Positions 19,760-31,369 of a stretch of DNA of 64,000 bases are shown here, in pieces; the stretch's first letter is position 1, and the number at the start of each line of letters is the position of its first letter. Location: contig CM066043.1 in NCBI GenBank assembly GCA_033557465.1, forward strand, positions 81,436,662-81,500,661. The letters run 5' to 3'. The position numbers and the translations under genes were made by a program. The stretch comes from Ichthyophis bannanicus. Taxonomy: Eukaryota; Chordata; Amphibia; Gymnophiona; Ichthyophiidae. Below the pieces are notes generated by a model, which saw only the letters and a list, made by a program, of their open reading frames with translations, searched no databases and was not told where the DNA came from.

Positions 19760-19990
19760 CTTTGAAGCGGGGGTAGGACAGCTCAGTATATATGTTATGC
19801 GTATTATTTCTTTTGTGTAATTTCCTGATGCCTCTTCCATTTCCTGAATTGTGGTCTAAGTTTGGCTATATTTGCTTCTTGGAATATTTTTGATTATAAT
19901 GTTTTTTTCTGTTTTGCCATGTTTCTTATCATTCAAGTGTAATCCTGAATGTATTGTTAAGACGCAAGTAAAAATAAAATTAAAATGAAA
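19760..19990 (+). mobile_element. L1-like 3' end without ORF2
   Basis: T-rich 3' untranslated sequence ending in AATAAAATTAAAATGAAAG near 19972-19990. Its position downstream of the ORF1 remnant, with only an L2 tail and a SINE nested between them, suggests an ORF1-only L1. Assignment to the same L1 copy is inference. Confidence 0.4.
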
Positions 19991-19999
19991 GATTTTGAC

Positions 20000-20338
20000 T
20001 TTTCAATCAACTTTGAGATCTGGGCATCTTTCTGAAACCTGTAAACTTAAGAGAATGTTTACTGGCGTGTTTGTGGTGTGAAATTAGCAAAATATTTGCC
20101 AATTTGTTGTGGGTTTTACATTTAGAAAGCTTTTGTAAAATTGCCCTCTATGCAAAAGGAGATGCACACGTGGGACAAAGAGGAGCTTTGGGTCAGCCAG
20201 TGCTATTTTGAATTGCAGCATCAGCAGAGTGGGAGTGGCCGGAAATCTTTCCTGCCTGATATGGGACCCAGAGGCTCATTTGAGCTGCTGGGGGAGGGCA
20301 TGGTATCTCTATAAAGGGGAGGGGAGGGAATATTTCAA
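20000..20338. other. unassigned spacer
   Basis: No recognisable feature before the MITE at 20347. Confidence 0.4.
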
Positions 20339-20346
20339 TGCTCAGA

Positions 20347-20681
20347 CAGGGCTGCCGCTACCCTTAGGTGAACTAGGCAGAAACAGACCCTCAGCACTTA
20401 CTTCAAACTTCGGAACCGTGGGGCTGTTTGCTTCCACCCTCACCGATGTCAACTTCCTGTTTGTATGGGGGCGGAAGCGGCTTTCGTCCACATACAAAAG
20501 GAATTCTGCATCGGTGGGGGCAGAAGCAAGCAGCCATATAGCACTGAAGGTTTTAGGTAAGCGCCGTGGGGATGTTTCAAGGCATTGCCGCTGCTGTAAG
20601 GGCAATGAGGGGCAGCTGGGGGGAGGGGGGCGCAGGGAATGAGGATCACCTAGGGTACCTCATTTCCTTGCTTCAGCCCTG
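20347..20681. mobile_element. hAT-type MITE with internal hairpin
   Basis: Ends CAGGGCTG...CAGCCCTG with an exact 8-bp target duplication TGCTCAGA at 20339-20346 and 20682-20689, the hallmark of hAT insertion. Inside, 20421-20466 and 20496-20541 form inverted arms (GCTTCCACCCTCACCGATG pairs with CATCGGTGGGGGCAGAAGC). It is 335 bp long and non-coding. Confidence 0.9.
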
Positions 20682-20939
20682 TGCTCAGAGTGTGGAAAGG
20701 TTATGAGATAGCCTAGGGCTACTGGGACACTGTTTGGAAAAGGACTGGGAAGGGAGGTATAGAAGTTTGCAGGGAGGGGGGAATGCGATTTTGCAGGGAC
20801 CTACCTTTACTGAACTGTACATTAATGGGGGAGGGGCAGTAAAGTGAATTCAAAACAAAATAACAGGCCCGTTATTCAGGATTTAGACTGTTCAATATCT
20901 ATTTTATTGTGTAATTAGTCTAATGTTTTTTGGAGCTAG

Positions 20940-21070
20940 GTAGTTCTCCTGTATGAAGAAAAGCTTGACAGGTTTGGGCTCTTTACCCTAGAGAAGGGAT
21001 GACTGAAAGGAGATACTGTATGACTGTCCTGCAGGAATCAGTATATCCTGTCTCCAAAAATCCTTCTGTA
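20940..21070 (+). pseudogene. CR1-like LINE fragment
   Basis: A short stretch encodes YEEKLDRFGLFTLEKG and then LKGDTV, like the CR1/L3 ORF2 C-terminal region (usual pattern YEERLRxLxLxTLExRRxRGDLI). Only about 40 codons, with a stop in place of the RR. Confidence 0.55.
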
Positions 21071-21935
21071 ATAAGCATTATCCACTCTTGGCTCTTTTTA
21101 ACTCCACTTCTGTATGGTCATGCAGATCAAATCATGGCAGTATTTTGGTGCCTCAAGGGGCTGGAATGAATGGCCCTTCTTTTCATACAGCTTTCATATT
21201 CTATACTTCCCCATTTCAAAAGAGTCCAGGTCAGCTGCACATTACCTTTTTAAATTGTATCTAACAAATTCACAAAAAAATTAAGCTCTAAATTATTTAG
21301 TATCATAGTAAACTTATAAGTTTAACTATATTTGCACTAATCTTCTATTGAAATGTTACAAGTCCCTATAATAGAAAATTTGTTAAATACATAAATAAAA
21401 TAAAGGCTGTGGTTCAGACGATTCCGTGAGTTGCCTTGCTTATTTAATGTTTATCATGCTATATATTTTTAAAAAAGGTGCAATTTAGATATGATATCTC
21501 AAGACAATTTTTAAACATAATAAGCTTGCACTATGATAGTTTGTTCCTGGTTCACCATGACAACTTTATGAAATAGTTAAGAATTTTTATATGAATGTTA
21601 AAAAAAAAAAGATGGACTTGTCCTCTAACACAGAATATTTGTATTTAGTAAGATCTTTATTGTATGAGCATTTTCTAAGACCCTTAATTTTGGAATTGTT
21701 TTTAAAGGAATATTTATAGAGATGAAATGTTCTCCAGTCCTGTATGCTTCTCAATGACTCTGACTCTTTTTTTGGTTTAACATAGAGAAAGGTACTACTG
21801 GAAATTTTTAAAGACATGCATATATAAATGTTTTTAAATTCATTGGTACTCAATTCTTTGAATTTTTTTATTAGTTCTTGTATTCTCAATATTGTGACAG
21901 ACATATTATATTTTGCTATGAGGCACATTCCAATC
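21071..21935. other. unassigned AT-rich spacer
   Basis: AT-rich. A 152-codon minus frame (22045-21587) has no recognisable domain and spans low-complexity sequence. Nothing else was seen. Confidence 0.4.
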
Positions 21936-22450
21936 AGGGTCTGCAGGCCCCTGTGCATCCGATTGGAAATGGGACTCACAGAGGCAGACCTGATCCTGAT
22001 CCTGATCCTGCTGGGGCTATTTGTGCCCTGCGGGATCAGAATCAAGTCTGGGCCTGTACATGCAGGCTGGGACCCGATTCAGATTGACCTGCACATACAG
22101 ACCCCTGCTCAGCTATCTCAGTCAGGCTCCATTCAGGAGCAGCGATCGCTGACCACAATCTTCTTTCTTGCAGCCCGACCCCCGATCTGGCCTTCCATGG
22201 CCAGGGTCGGGCTGGGGGGAACCCCCTGAACCCCTTTACTTCTCTTCTGTTGCCTGGGCCTGCCATCCCCCGACGTCCAGGGGGATTTATTCCACCTCAG
22301 AGGTGGAATAAGTCCTCTGTTTAGATCTGGGGCCTCGGACATCCAGGGCCGACTACAGAATCGGCCCTGTATGTCTGAGGCCTCAGACCACCCACTGCCC
22401 GCTATCACTCTGCCTCTGCAATGCCCCCTCCTGCCCCTGTCTAAGCCTCC
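21936..22450. repeat. GC-rich dispersed repeat, copy 1
   Basis: Shares many blocks with 48870-49416 in the same order: a CAGCCC...CCTGATC region, GTCCAGGGGGA, CCACCTC(A/C)(G/A)A(G/A)GTGGAAT and GAATCGGCCCTGTATGTCTG. The block around 22270-22310 is an inverted repeat (TTCCACCTC/GAGGTGGAA). Termini are not defined. Confidence 0.7.
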
Positions 22451-23095
22451 CTGTACAAACTCCTTGTTCGTATGGGGAGGCTTTTGCTGGGGACGGAAGG
22501 GGGGCGAATAGCGGGGATGGACAGAATAGACTCCTATATAAATATTTCTATATAAATACCTGTTTATACCTCTTGCTCCTATGGATATGGTTTGTGCTTA
22601 GTTAATGCACATTTTCATGTGCCTATTTTATGTTTATTTTATAAAGTCAAGTCTATGCATACTTGATTTTATAGAATACAGCGTAAGTGCCAGAGAACAT
22701 GCTTTAAGTTAAGGTGCTGGTGTAAATGACCATGCCTATATTTTATAAGTACACGTGAAAATCATTGCATTCAGTATACATACATGCTTCCACCACCCAT
22801 ACTTTGCCCATGTGAATGCCCACCATAAAAGTATTTGCCATGCAAACTGCATGTATTTTTACTCTAGTCAGTATAAGGGATCATCTATGTGCTTGTAGCC
22901 AATTACACGTGTAAATGACTAAAATACTGACATTTATACATGTTGCTAGTGTCTACAACTGCCCTGTCAGCTAGATAAAAGTAATTAAAGACAGTATCCT
23001 ACATCATATACATCATATAGTTCATTTCTTCCTCTCTGCTAGTGTAAAGCCAACAGACCTAAAAAAAACTTGAATATGAGCTGCCCTAAAAAATG
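22451..23095. other. unassigned spacer
   Basis: AT-rich, with no coding homology or bounded element seen. Confidence 0.4.
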
Positions 23096-23099
23096 GAAG

Positions 23100-23838
23100 T
23101 CTTGATGTAACGCTCTCAGAGTCATACCGACTGACCTCCAGTCTTCCCTTTCTAGGAAAAGTAATCAATTAAACCGCTGCCACACAATTAAATCACTTTA
23201 TTAACCAGAACTCTCCATTTAATGACCAGCAACATGGCTTTTGCATTGGCCATAAAGTTGAAACACTACTAATTTCTCTTCTCGAGAATTTATGCTGTTT
23301 CATAGATAAACCAGGTACAGCAGTATTAATGATCTTGTTGGACCTCTCATCTGCCTTTGAATCCATAACATATTCCCTATTATAAAAACATCATCAAACA
23401 AATGGAATTGCTGGAAATGTATTAAAGTGGTTTGAGTCCTTCCTGAAGAATCCCATGTAAGAGGTGAGAATTGAGCACAATGTATCAAAATGGGTCCTAA
23501 TATCTCAGGGTGTTCCACAAGGCTCCATCTTTTCGGCCCTACTATTTGACATATACATTCAACCAATATGTGAGATCATCAAAAAACACAACATACATTA
23601 CTACATATATGCTGATGACATCCTCATATATGCCCCATTTGACATCTCCAAAAGCTACACATTGACATCAATTCTCGAATGCTTCCAAACTGTGTTCAAA
23701 TAGTTAAAACTCATGGTTATAAATAGAAAACTGAAGAGATGTTCAGGTCATGTGAAGAAACCTTCACACCACACACATCAATAACCCTAAACTAAAAAAC
23801 TACCTCCACTAAAACCAAAGACAACTGCTTAGGTGTAA
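23100..23838 (+). pseudogene. L2 LINE reverse transcriptase, split by hAT copy 1
   Basis: Broken frames carry the L2 reverse transcriptase order: LLDLSSAFESITYS-like (near 23340), ISQGVPQGSIFSALLFDIYI (23493-23552) and HYYIYADDILIYAPFDIS (23594-23650), including the catalytic YADD. The copy is interrupted at 23839 by the hAT insertion, in the region encoding the L-G-V-T-L motif, and sequence resumes at 26691. Confidence 0.85.
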
Positions 23839-23927
23839 CCCTAGGTCAGCGATGGCGAACCTATGGCACGCGTGCCAGCTGTGGCACGCGAAGGCCTTGC
23901 AGCTGGCATGCGGGAAGGTCGCACATT

Positions 23928-24280
23928 AAAAAAAAAAAAAAGCTGCCCGCTGCCGCCGCGGCGGCATGGAGTGTCCCGCGGGGCTCCCTCTGTCCGGCGG
24001 GACTCTCCCGGCGCTGCTCAGCCCCTCTCTGCCGGCTTGCAGAGACGCGAAGGGAGAGTCTCCCTCGAGTCTCTGTTAAGCCCGCAGGGGCTGATGGGAA
24101 ATTTCCCATCTGCCCCTGCGGGCTTAAGAGAGACGCGAGGGAGACTCTCTCTCCCTTCGCGTCTCTGCAAGCCGGCAGAGAGGGGCTGAGCAGCGCCGGG
24201 AGAGTCCCGCCGGGCAGAGGGAGCCCCGCGGGACACTCCATGCCGCCACGGCGGCAGCGGGCAGCTTTTTTTTTTTTTTT
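23928..24280. repeat. 350-bp GC-rich palindrome
   Basis: Near-perfect inverted repeat centred at 24101/24102 (GATGGGAAATTTCCCATC), bounded by an A-run at 23928-23941 and a T-run at 24266-24280. The arms are rich in CCGCGG-type words. It would form a long hairpin in single-stranded DNA or RNA. Confidence 0.95.
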
Positions 24281-25760
24281 ATTGCCATGAGCCGAGGGAG
24301 GGGGGTTAAGACTGGCAATGGGCTAGGGAGGGAGGGAGGTTAAGACTGGCAATGGGCTAGGGAGGGAGGGGGGTTGAGACTGGCAATGGGCTAGGGAGGG
24401 AGGGAGGGAGGGGGTTGAGACTGGCAATGGGCTAGGGAGGGAGGGAGGGAGGTTAAGACTGGCAATGGGCTAGGGAGGGAGGGAGGGGGGTTAAGACTGC
24501 AATGGGCTAGGGAGGGAGGGAGGTTAAGACTGGCAATGGGCTAGGGAGGGAGGGGGGTTGAGACTGGCAATGGGCTAGGGGAGGGAGGGAGGGAGGGGGT
24601 TGAGACTGGCAATGGGCTAGGGAGGGAGGGAGGGAGGTTAAGACTGGCAATGGGCTAGGGAGGGAGGGAGGTTAAGACTGGCAATGGGCTAGGGAGGGGG
24701 TTGAGACTGGCAATGGGCTAGGGAGGGAGGGGGGTTGAGACTGGCAATGGGCTAGGGAGGGAGGGGGGTTGAGACTGGCAATGGGCTAGGGAGGGAGGGA
24801 GGGAGGGAGGGGGGTTGAGACTGGCAATGGGCTAGGGAGGGGGGGTTAAGACTGGCAGTGGGCTGGGGAGGGGGGTAAGATGCAGTGGGCTATGGGGGGG
24901 GCAGTTAAGACTAGCAATGGGCTGTGGGCTGATGAGGGCTGGCAATGGGCTATGAGCTGATGAGGGCTGTCTGGAAATGGGGTGATGGGGGGGTTAGGAC
25001 TGGTAATGGGCTATGGGGGGGGGTTAAGACTGGTAGTGGGCTGATGGGGGGGGTTAGGACTGGTAATGGGCTATGGGGGGGTTAAGACTGGTAGTGGGCT
25101 GATGGGGGTGTAGGACTGATAATGGGTTATGGGGGGGGGGGCTAGGACAGGAAATGGGCTGATGGGGAGGGGTTAGGACTTGAGGTGGGCTGATGTGGTT
25201 AGGACTGGTAATGGGCTGTGGGCTGATGGGGGGGGGGTTTAGGACTGGCAATGGGCTATGGGGGCTGACTGGAAATGGGGTGATGGGGGGTTAGGACTGG
25301 TAAAGGGTTATAGGGGGGGGGCTTACTTAAACTGAAAATGGGGTGATGGGGGTTAGGACTGGAAGTTGATTGACGGGGGGCTAGGACTGGTAATGGGTTG
25401 GGGTGTTGCTAGGACTGGAAATGGGCTGAGTGGAAGGGGAGGCTTGAACTGCAAATAGCTGATGGGGAGGGGGCTTGGAATGGAAATGGGCTGTGAGGGA
25501 AGGGAGCTAGGACTGAAAATGGGCTGATGGAACAGCTAGGATAGGACTGGAAATGGGCTGTTGGGGGGAGCTAAGATTGGAAATGGGCTGTGGTGGGGGC
25601 TTGAATTGAAATGGACTCATGGAGGGGCTAGAACTGGAAGTAGGCTCATGGGGGGGCTTGGACTGGAATTGGGCTGAGTGGAGGGGAGCTATGATTGTAC
25701 ATGGGCTGATGGTGGGGCTAGGATTGAAAATGAGCTGATGAAGGGACTTGGACTGGAAAT
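24281..25760. repeat. G-rich minisatellite in hAT copy 1
   Basis: About 40 or more units. The left half has 34-40 bp units of GACTGGCAATGGGCTAGGGA plus a variable GGGA run. The right half drifts to about 28-35 bp units like GGACTGGAAATGGGCTGATG. The unit matches the arrays at 34665-35190 and, inverted, 47700-48625. GGGAGGGAGGG runs could form G-quadruplexes. Confidence 0.95.
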
Positions 25761-26592
25761 GGGCTGATGCAGGGACTAGAAGGGAATGGATGCTGGGTGA
25801 GACTGGAACTAGAAGGGAGCTGATGTTGGGGGAGGATTAGAATGGGATGGGGCTGGGAGAGTAAAATGGAGAGGGGAAAAATATTTTGTGTAGGAGGGAT
25901 GAAAAATCTACAATTGGCCAGGTATTGGGAGAGTAATTGGGGATTGAGGATGGAGGGGTAAAATTTGTGTGGATGAAATAGGAATGAGGAAAGAGCAAAA
26001 GGAGAAAGATTAGTATGTTAAAGCAGATGTAGAGAGAGAGAGAGAATGGAAAAAAACCTAGAAGAGAGAAGAAAGGACAAATGGACAGCAGACGATGGAG
26101 AGTTAGCAGAAAACAAGAAGAAATCAGAAGAAGGTGGCTGGACCAATTGCAACTGAAAAAAAAATGCCACAAAAGGTAGAAAGATATCTCTTTATTTTGA
26201 ATTTATTAACTGGAATATGTCAGCTCTGGGAAAATGTGCATCATTAACATCTGCGCTTTGTTTGGTACAAGAGGAAATTCCTATTTGACGTTGCCACTTG
26301 TTCTCTTTCCCCAGTATTCTCTGAAATGTATTGGTTTAATATTTGCAGTGTTGCCTTTTGATAGGTAGGGTATGGTGCTTTGTGAGTCCTGGTAATGCTG
26401 TCAGGATACGGCGGGTTTGCTATGGGTTCTAAATGGGCAGCGTTTGTAGTAGTTCCTAATGTGCCTGGCGGTTGGCACTGGATTATAGTAATGTAGAAAA
26501 TCTTTTAGTCTTTCTTTATCCATACACTCATTAAGAGACATGTTTACTAAAAGTTAGTGTATGGTAACATTATGCAAATATTTATGCAAATA
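25761..26592. repeat. domain shared by the three hAT-like copies
   Basis: Matches 35190-35460 plus 41223-43624 in copy 2 (minus its insertions) and 46740-47700 (inverted) in copy 3. The sequence at 26030-26050 shows the site without DIRS B. The shared domain stops at ATTTATGCAAATAAG. Confidence 0.85.
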
Positions 26593-26698
26593 AGACCACT
26601 TATGCAAATGACGTGCTGGCACTTTGAGGAAATTCTTTGGTTCTGTGCGGCAGTTTGGGCACTCGGGCTCAAAAAGGTTAGCCATCACTGCCCTAGGT

Positions 26699-26845
26699 TA
26701 ACATCTCAACTTATGCCACCACAACGTTTAATTTACTTATTCTATACTCCTGCTGGAATTCTACAAACAAAATTCAAACATCTGTGTCAAAATGTCTCTA
26801 TTATGCAAAATTCTCCATTCTTTGTTTGTCAAAATAACAAAGCAT
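26699..26845 (+). pseudogene. L2 continuation after hAT copy 1
   Basis: Sequence flanking the hAT element on the right. Coding similarity to L2 is weak here, but continuity with 23838 is required by the target duplication. Confidence 0.45.
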
Positions 26846-27812
26846 ATTGGACTTGATATTCAGTTGGGAAGGTTATGCATCGCTACAGTGTATAGCTGTG
26901 CCCGCCGACCCTTAACCGGATATTCAATGCCAGGGTCATATGTGGCCCCGGCATTGAATATATGGGGATTGCCACACACGCCGGACACTGCTGTAGCTAA
27001 CTGGGCAGCAGCGATATTCCATGCTGCCTGGATAGCTACTGTGCCTAAAAGATAGGCAAAGTTTTTCCTCAGCTGTCTTTGAGGCGCAAGTCACTAACAG
27101 GCAGCATGCAATATCACTGCTGCCCAGTTATCGATCGTCTCTGTCTCTGCTCTTCCCTGGAATGCCCTCGATATGCCCCAGTGCTAAGTAGTTAGTATTG
27201 GGGCATGTAAGGGTCATAATCATGGGACCTGATATTCAAAATGCATTTACACAATTTACAGCCCAGTAAACCATGTAAATACCTTAAATTGGGATATTCA
27301 ACAGCACTTATATGGTTAGTGCCATTGAATATCTCCTTCTAACCCTGCTACTTGCCTTGATGCTATGCAGTTTGTATCGGGGCATGTTGGGGGCATTCGG
27401 GGGTGGGGCAGAGCAGAGGCAGAGACTGTCGTTAACCAGGTAGCAATGATATTGCACTACTACCTGGTTAGAAATTGGTGTAGCATAAGCTGGCCTAGTT
27501 TTACCCACAGAAGCTAACTGGATAGCAGTGCAATATTACTGCTACCCAGTTAGCTTCGGCGGCTCTAGGGTATGTGCGGTGACCCCAGCTATTCAATGCC
27601 ATCTCCGCGGCATTCAATATGCAGGGTTAAGGGTCTGAGGACAAGGCTATGCACCATAGCGGTGCATTGCCTGCCCAATTCAATTTCAGGCCCATGGATA
27701 TTCAGTGGCATTAACTGTGTTAGTACCATTGAATATCCCTCTCAGCAGCGGCTACATGGTTTACAGGGCTGTAAACTGTGTAAATGCCCTTTGAATATTG
27801 GGACCATTGTTT
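26846..27812. mobile_element. GATATTCA-type MITEs (two inverted copies)
   Basis: Many TATTCAATG/CATTGAATA words on both strands. The right copy has inverted ends around GGGACCTGATATTCAAA (27229) and the complement of TTTGAATATTGGGACC (27790-27805). The block at 26855-26950 recurs inverted at 27570-27690 and again at 59880-59946, so at least two copies in opposite orientation are joined or nested. The superfamily is not certain. Confidence 0.7.
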
Positions 27813-28315
27813 TCGAGTGATACTTAATTTAAAATACAATACAGAAAAACACATCTTACAAAAAAATGCAAAATTTTGAATTATTGTATGCAAAATTCCA
27901 GTAGGAGTAATTCTACTAGTTTACCTTAATTACTGATTTATTTTGGAAGATATTGTAATTTGATGATTCAATTTCTGGTTTTGGCTTGCTTTGAGAAAAT
28001 TCTGTACTGTTATTTCTTTGTAAGCAGCTTCTTGTTCAGATAGTAAAAGAGAGGTTTGATTCAAGTATTTTTCTGTCTGCTTTTCTTCTAAACACAGTAC
28101 ATTACACCACAGGGATCAGTACCCACTATTTCATTTAGAGTTAAACAATCTTACTACATCTGATACAAGTCCTTTGAAATCTATAAATTTCCAGGGGTTG
28201 GACCACATATCTAAGCACCAAAAATCTCCAGCCTCATGAAGGTGTCTCGGGGCTTGTCTCCTGTAGGTTTTAATCAATTGCAAGGCAGTAAAAGCAGTCC
28301 CGGGTTATGTACTAA
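27813..28315. other. unassigned spacer
   Basis: AT-rich, with no recognised feature. Confidence 0.4.
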
Positions 28316-28319
28316 TATG

Positions 28320-28465
28320 TTCTATCTATAAATCTTAAGTATGCTTGTTTTAACACCACCTTAAATCTGCCTTCCCTTCTCTGATTTATAACTCATTGAA
28401 TGTTCATTGCAACACTGCCTACAACCTTGTAATTGGGCGGAATACAAATAAAGAAAATAAATCAA
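28320..28465 (+). mobile_element. L2 LINE 3' tail
   Basis: Ends with TTGTAATTGGGCGGAATACA followed by an AATAAAG/AAATAAAT tail, the standard L2 3' end. No coding part remains. Confidence 0.65.
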
Positions 28466-28529
28466 GTGTAGTCCGAAATGTTTTCTATACCTTTCACCTG
28501 ATTTGCTCTTGTTTGTTCTTTAATTCTAT

Positions 28530-28625
28530 CTTCTGAGCTAAAGATTTTAACTCATGCTCTTATTCTCAATAGACTGGATTACTATAACTCAATCTATCAT
28601 TGCCTATCCCTAGCCCAAATTAGTA
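28530..28625 (+). pseudogene. L2 LINE ORF2 C-terminal piece, part 1
   Basis: Encodes RLDYYNSIYHCLSLAQIS, the LDYCN motif region of L2. The same copy appears to continue at 31722-32000 and 32640-32965 after nested insertions. Confidence 0.65.
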
Positions 28626-28635
28626 CATACAGTTA

Positions 28636-29017
28636 CATAGAAACATAGAAATATGATGACAGAAAAAGACCACATGGCCTATCTAGTCTGTCCTTCCATA
28701 TCAACCACTAAAACAGTCCCCTTTTTACCTTTAGAGATCCTCTGTGTTCGTCCCATGCTTTTTTGAATTCAGTTACTGTCCTCATCTCTACCACCTCCAC
28801 TGGGAGACTATTCCATGGATCCACCACTCTTTCCGTAAAGAAATATTTCCGCATATCACTCATGAATCTATCCCCCTTCACCCTCATCCCATGTCCCCTC
28901 ATAGCAGAACTTGCTTTCAATTGAAAGAGGCTTACCCCCTGTACATTTATGCCATGGAGGTATTTAAACATCTCAGTCATATCACCTCTATCCCGCCTTT
29001 CCTCTAAGGTGTACATA
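28636..29017 (-). pseudogene. CR1-like LINE 3' end, part 2 (host of piggyBac)
   Basis: The minus frame 29016-28708 encodes MYTLEERRDRGDMTEMFKYL, then MRKYFFTERVVDPWNSLP and VTEFKKAWDEH, followed by a 3' tail with repeated CATAGAAA units (28636-28655). This is the conserved C-terminus of CR1/L3-group LINE ORF2. Its upstream codons lie across the piggyBac insertion at 31623-31720. Confidence 0.85.
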
Positions 29018-29216
29018 TTAACCCTGGGAGTACCGATGGGATCAAAAGTGACCGCATTGCAAGTTTCACAACGCGTATCTCGGAAACTAGTTGTTCAAGA
29101 ATGCAATCTTTTTACGACTTTTCACATGTCAATATTCTCTTTATATTGCACCATGAGAGGAATAATTTTCGTCCGCTAGGTGACGCTAGTGATGAATTGC
29201 AGCACAGAGTACCAGT

Positions 29217-29234
29217 GGGGTCATTTTTGACCCC
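29217..29234. promoter_or_regulatory. piggyBac subterminal palindrome (left)
   Basis: GGGGTCATTTTTGACCCC, mirrored near the right end at 31559-31576. Such internal repeats are usual transposase-binding sites in piggyBac; the role here is inferred. Confidence 0.7.
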
Positions 29235-29508
29235 AGTTGCTTAAGTCCGGTTTGGATCGTGATACAATTTGCAGTTTTGTGAATTTTTTGATCTGACAAA
29301 GGTATTTATCATTAATTATGTATCATTTATTTTTTGGACTCTTATTTTATGAAAATTATACATTTTCTGTAATTGATATCATACGTTCTCTCATTATTTC
29401 CGATGAAATCTAAAGGCTTTCAGCTCATTCATCACGATTATTGTACATCTATAGTAAAACTGCTTTGCGTTTTATTCAACTTTATCTTGCTTTATTTATT
29501 TTAGGTTA

Positions 29509-31369
29509 TTGTTTATGATGTCAAAACAAAAGTATTCAGCTGCACAAGTAAGAGAAATATTGCAACGAGATGCTGACAGTGACGGCTCTGAGTCTTCTGA
29601 TGATGCAGCATATTCAGCAAGCGAAGAAGCATATCAGCCAAGTTTGGGCGATAAATCTGATGATGACAGTCATGATTCAGATGGCGACAGCAGTTGGTCG
29701 CCAAGTGAATGTGAGACTGATGTTGAGCCGGTAACATCGCCTGCAGCAAAGAGTCAAGTTACAGGTCGAGGCAAAGGTCGAGGCTGTGCTGGATGGGGAA
29801 GAAGACAGGAGTCCTCGGTGTCAGTATCATCTGTGAGGAATCTTAGTTGTGGTCGTAGAGGAGCTAAGAGGTCATCAACTATAAGCACAAATGTTGCCAT
29901 TGAAGCCTATGTATCTAAGGATGCCACATCATGGAACAGGAAACCTATAAAGCAAGCTGCTGGAAGATACGCCAGAGCTAATGTCATGCCCATACAACAA
30001 GGTCCTACAAGGTATGCTGTACGAAATGTTGATGGCCCTCTCGCAGCATTCTATTTGTTCATGAGGAAGAACTTATTGAATGAAATCATGATGTGGACGA
30101 GCAAACAAGGAAGACACATTTATGACGACACCAGAAAAGATTTGACAGATGGAGAATTTCGTTTTCTTGGACTTCTGATCCTTTCAGGTGTGTACAAGTC
30201 ATGAAATGAATCCATAGTTCAGTTGTGGAACCTTGAAAATGGTCGTTCTGTTTTCGGCAAAAATATGGCCCGTAACCGTTTTCAGCAAATTTCTTGTGCT
30301 CTCAGATTTGATGATGCAACCAACAGATGTGAACAATGAGGCGTAGATAAGCTTGCTCCAATCAGACACGTTTTTGATACCTGGGAAGCAACTCTAAGTG
30401 ACGCCTTTGTTCCTGGTGAAAATGTTACCGTGGATGAGCAACTGCTTACATTTCGTGGCCGTGTTCCATTAAGACAATATATTCCCAGCAAACCTGGGAA
30501 ATATGGCATAAAGCTATGGATGTTGTGTGACAGTGCAATGTCATATATTCTGCGTCTTCAAGTATATACAGGAAGGGAACTCGAACAAAACAGGGAACAG
30601 AATCAGGGTGAAAGGGGTGTGCTGCAACTCACTGAAGGATTGACGCGATCTGGCAGAAATGTTACTGTTGACAATTTCTTCTGCAGTTTATCCCTGTCAT
30701 GGAAATTGCTAGAAAAACAAATGACACTTTTGGGGACAATTCGAAAGAACAGAAAAGAATTACCTCCAGAATTTGTAACAGCAAAGGGCCGAGAAGTATT
30801 CACTTCACTGTTTGCCTTTCGCGATGACGCCACTCTGGTTTCCTATTGCCCGAAGAAAGGAAAAGTGGTTGTTCTTCTGAGCAGTTTGCATGATCAAGAA
30901 GAAGTAGATAACACATGTCCAGACAAAAAAAACACGCATGATCTTGGACTATAATTCTAGTAAAGGTGGAGTAGATACGGCAGATCTAATGTTGCGCACG
31001 TATACCACAAAACGAATGACAAGACGCTGGCCAGTGACAATCTTCTAAAACATGTTGGACATAAGTGCTTTGAATGCCTTCATTGTTTGGATGTCACTAA
31101 ATCCAGAATTGCAGTCCAAGTCAAAGCACAGACGTCGTCTATTCCTCTTGGAATTAGGAAAGCAGCTGCTTCAGACTAATTGCAGCGAGACTTCTTCCAG
31201 CATTGAAGAAGCCACTGATGCTGTTTGCAATGTCAGGATCCCAAAGAAAAGGGCAAGGTGTCACTGCTGTTCCAGAGAAAAAGACAAGAAAAGCAACATA
31301 GTTTGCACTTCCTGCATGCGCAATGTTTGCAAAGAATATTCAGAAATTGTCTGTGTATTATGCAAATGA
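29509..31369 (+). pseudogene. piggyBac transposase (broken)
   Basis: Cut-and-paste transposase of the piggyBac family. An acidic Ser/Asp-rich N-terminus (SDGSESSDDAAYSASEE) leads into the conserved core. The catalytic acidic triad is recognisable: TVDEQLLTFRGR, NVTVDNFF and SSKGGVDTADLM. A Cys/His-rich C-terminal zinc domain ends the protein (CHCCSREKDKKSNIVCTSC to CVLCK at 31250-31369). It is disabled by in-frame TGA codons at 30202-30204 and near 30337, a one-base frameshift close to the A-run at 30926-30932, and a TAA near 31046. The start is the first ATG of the open frame. Otherwise it is nearly full length (about 600 codons), so decay is moderate. Confidence 0.9.

Larger units (their letters stand above)
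23847..26690. mobile_element. hAT-like non-autonomous element, copy 1
   Basis: Bounded by an exact 8-bp target duplication CCCTAGGT (23839-23846 and 26691-26698) and inverted ends CAGCGATGGCGAACCT / CAGTGATGGCTAACCT. It is 2844 bp with no transposase. The order is: terminus, a GC-rich palindrome (23928-24280), a minisatellite (24281-25760), a domain shared with copies 2 and 3 (about 25760-26592), then the terminus. From 26593 outwards it differs completely from copies 2 and 3, so its ends belong to another hAT family. Confidence 0.9.

Noticed and set aside
23863..24241. Possible CpG-island promoter or coding exon
   Set aside because: The GC richness is confined to the palindrome inside a hAT element. 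The open frames are mirror images of each other.
24281..25760. CRISPR-like alternation of repeat and spacer
   Set aside because: Units are contiguous, imperfect and G-rich without unique spacers, and the context is a vertebrate transposon. It is a minisatellite.
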